Under the pieces are notes generated by a model, which worked only from the letters and a program-made list of their open reading frames with translations, searched no databases and was not told the origin of the DNA. Shown here piece after piece: positions 62,461-64,000 of a stretch of 64,000 nucleotides of DNA (position 1 is the first letter of the stretch; each line of letters begins with the position of its first letter). Origin of the DNA: Tabrizicola caldifontis (GTDB taxonomy: Bacteria > Pseudomonadota > Alphaproteobacteria > Rhodobacterales > Rhodobacteraceae). The position numbers and the translations under genes were made by a program. Where the stretch lies: contig NZ_SIJH01000005.1 in the NCBI RefSeq assembly GCF_004762095.1, forward strand, positions 62,001-126,000, given 5' to 3'.

Positions 62461-63597
62461 TCAGTCCATCCAATCGGCTGGCGGCAGGCCCAGCGCCTCG
62501 GGGTCGGACAGGTAGATCGTACCAAGTATCAGGAAAAACAAGACAATCGCTGCAAAGGCGATCTTCCAGATCGACCAGGGACGCTCGCCTTGCACCTCGC
62601 CGGTCTGGCCGTTGACCAGAAAGCGGTAGCTTTTCCCGTTGTACTTGTAGGCCGCCATCCAGACCGGCAGCAGGATGTGCTTGAAGGTCTCGTTCGACCA
62701 GCGCGTCTCGATGCCATGGATGCGCTGTTCATCCCCGCCGATGTCGCGGCGCACGTCCTCGCGGATCACCTGCGCCATCCGATCGCGGGCCTGGGCATGA
62801 CCCTCGGGCAGATCGACGGTGTAGCCTTCGGCCTGGAATCCGGCAAGAAATTCGGGGCTGTATGGCACCAGCGCCCCAAGATCCCAGGGCGTCAGCTCGT
62901 TGCCCAGCCGGGCGGGCAGGCTGCGCGAGGCCATGACCAGCACATCGTCGAAATCGCGCGCCACGCGGCCCGATGCCGGATACCAGCGCGTATGGCGCAC
63001 CTGTTCCTGCCGCGTCTCCATCTTGCCGTTCACGCGCACCTGCACGGTCCGCGTCTCGTAGTAGTATTCTCCGCGTTCGCCCGTGTAGCGGCTGGCCGTC
63101 ACGGCATCGAAGGTCCAGAAGGGGACATAGACCCCGTTCATCGCGCGGCCCTTGCGGGCATATTCCAGAAGCGTGTTCGGCGCGAACCACAGGCTGCCCA
63201 TCCAGGCGATCAGCGCCTTGCGTGCCTGTGCTTCGGTCAGTGCAAAGGGCACCAGTGCCTGCGGCTTGATGTGGCGCTGGGTGCCGGTGTCCAGCACCAC
63301 GGGGGTGGCACAGAAGGGGCATTGCGTGGCGTGTGTCGCGCCCGTTATCTCGATCACCGCGCCGCAGGAAGGGCAGGTGGTCGTCCGCGCTTCGGCCAGA
63401 TCCGAGGCGGGCAGGGCACCCCTTAATCCTGTCGCCAGATCAAGTTCTTGCAGGGCCCTTGCCCGACTGCTGGCCGGTTTTGCGGGGATGTCCTGCTCAT
63501 GCCCGCAATGCGCGCAGGTCAGATGCGTCTGCCCCGGGGTATACCGCAGTTGTGCGCCGCACTGAGAACAGGGCCAGCGGTATTCGTCCTGTGGCAT
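62461..63597 (-). CDS. Zinc-ribbon membrane protein, often mis-annotated as a PriA-like helicase
   Basis: A 378-residue protein. Two zinc ribbons at the N-terminus (CSQCGAQ with CAHCGH, then CPSCGA with CPFCAT) are followed by a mixed domain with LEYARKGRAMNGVYVPFWTFDA and ETRTVQVRVNGKMET. The C-terminal membrane helix is IAFAAIVLFFLILGTIYL. No helicase motifs are present, so the common helicase name is unjustified. It stops directly at the small membrane-protein gene and starts just after the end of the SPFH-GYF gene; the two are usually encoded together and probably act together at the membrane. Confidence 0.78.
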   Translation of the reverse strand: MPQDEYRWPCSQCGAQLRYTPGQTHLTCAHCGHEQDIPAKPASSRARALQELDLATGLRGALPASDLAEARTTTCPSCGAVIEITGATHATQCPFCATPVVLDTGTQRHIKPQALVPFALTEAQARKALIAWMGSLWFAPNTLLEYARKGRAMNGVYVPFWTFDAVTASRYTGERGEYYYETRTVQVRVNGKMETRQEQVRHTRWYPASGRVARDFDDVLVMASRSLPARLGNELTPWDLGALVPYSPEFLAGFQAEGYTVDLPEGHAQARDRMAQVIREDVRRDIGGDEQRIHGIETRWSNETFKHILLPVWMAAYKYNGKSYRFLVNGQTGEVQGERPWSIWKIAFAAIVLFFLILGTIYLSDPEALGLPPADWMD

Positions 63598-63604
63598 CGG
63601 GCTG

Positions 63605-64000
63605 TCAGGGCTGCGGGGGCGGTGGCGGAACGCTGTCCAGAAGCCGGGCAAGGTCGGTCTCGGCGGCCATCTTCCAGCCGTCCTGACCGGGGGTCCAGAC
63701 CATGGTTGCCCGGGTCAGCCTGCCTTCGGACACGAGGCGCGAAAGATCGCCTTCGCCGAAGGGGCCTTGCGTTGCGCCGTTCTCGGCCAGATGCCAGACC
63801 TTCGCGGCAGGCGGCGGCGGAGGAGGAGCAGCAGCAGCTGCTGCTGCGCCGGGCTTGGCCCCCCATGGCCCCATGTTTTGCGCCATGCCCATGCCCATGC
63901 CGGCGCCCATTCCGGCGCCCATCGCCGCACCCATCGCGCTGCCCGTCTGGCCCATGGCCTCGGCCGCGCTGAACTGCATGTATCTTTGCAGATCGCCCAC
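63605..64000 (-). CDS. SPFH-domain protein with C-terminal GYF-type domain, 3' part only
   Basis: Only the last 131 codons are inside the window; the SPFH part lies to the right. Visible are the end of a helical section (GDLQRYMQFSAAEAMG), a Met/Gly-rich run, a Pro/Ala linker, and the GYF_2-like domain WHLAENGATQGPFGEGDLSR with the WTPGQDGW block. SPFH proteins of this type (sometimes called virion-core-like) form membrane scaffolds, and the GYF part binds Pro-rich peptides. It ends 7 bases before the start of the zinc-ribbon gene, so both are likely one transcript. Any start seen at the window edge is an artefact. Confidence 0.75.
   Translation of the reverse strand: MGDLQRYMQFSAAEAMGQTGSAMGAAMGAGMGAGMGMGMAQNMGPWGAKPGAAAAAAAPPPPPPAAKVWHLAENGATQGPFGEGDLSRLVSEGRLTRATMVWTPGQDGWKMAAETDLARLLDSVPPPPPQP

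Overview
The window is GC-rich chromosomal DNA from an alphaproteobacterium. It is most likely a member of the Rhodobacteraceae (Rhodobacter, Gemmobacter or Tabrizicola type). That placement is an inference from codon and GC habit, the ligase-associated Lhr/PdeM pair, a DUF2793 tail-fibre gene, a Tad pilus locus with Rhodobacterales-style gene order, ArgO/ArgP, RraB, and a zinc-ribbon/SPFH pair. No plasmid, prophage, insertion sequence or CRISPR array is evident.

Layout. Positions 1-6537 hold the end of ftsH, a CorA channel, a MOSC protein and a one-carbon cluster (fhs, a small chorismate mutase, and two tandem folD genes, the first lacking the usual cyclohydrolase lysine). Positions 6555-15273 hold pdeM and the Lhr-like helicase, normally neighbours, here separated by about 5.7 kb. 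The separating block holds a small secreted protein gene and a glycan operon (uxs, galE, a synthase-type GT2, and a secreted GH26-like hydrolase). Positions 15412-19312 hold a DMT transporter and a DUF2793 tail-fibre gene with a small chaperone-like gene. Positions 19442-26257 hold ugd, a 1441-residue RTX protein and a second galE. Together with uxs these genes supply UDP-GlcA, UDP-Xyl and UDP-Gal, so the two glycan loci probably share precursors.

Positions 26294-40802 are a mixed housekeeping and catabolic stretch. It contains a mutarotase-like protein, a DHRS6-like dehydrogenase, 8-oxoguanine deaminase, RraB, ArgO with an ACT protein, an argP gene broken by one in-frame TAG, a cold-shock protein, a cytochrome c, YebC, an SLC13 permease, a YmdB-type phosphoesterase, guanine deaminase, MgtE and 5-formyl-THF cyclo-ligase.

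Positions 40858-52998 form a Tad/Flp pilus locus on the minus strand: two Flp-like pilins, cpaB, cpaC, an OmpA-like lipoprotein, cpaE, cpaF, tadB, tadC, two TPR lipoproteins, a prepilin peptidase and an AAA ATPase. Strong hairpins divide it into several transcripts. No tadE or tadG is seen. A lytic transglycosylase gene is divergent from the pilin.

Positions 54438-64000 hold succinyl-CoA:3-ketoacid CoA-transferase with a divergent PAS-LuxR regulator and a palindromic operator, an alpha-toroid protein, tRNA-Leu(UAA), a glutathione transferase, a LuxR regulator fused to a degenerate alpha/beta-hydrolase, PPK2, a monooxygenase-fold protein, a small membrane protein, a zinc-ribbon membrane protein and the 3' end of an SPFH-GYF gene.

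The best leads are the lysine-less FolD paralogue, the glycan block splitting lhr from pdeM, the LuxR-hydrolase fusion with a broken triad, the argP nonsense codon, and the exact 371-bp duplication inside the RTX gene.
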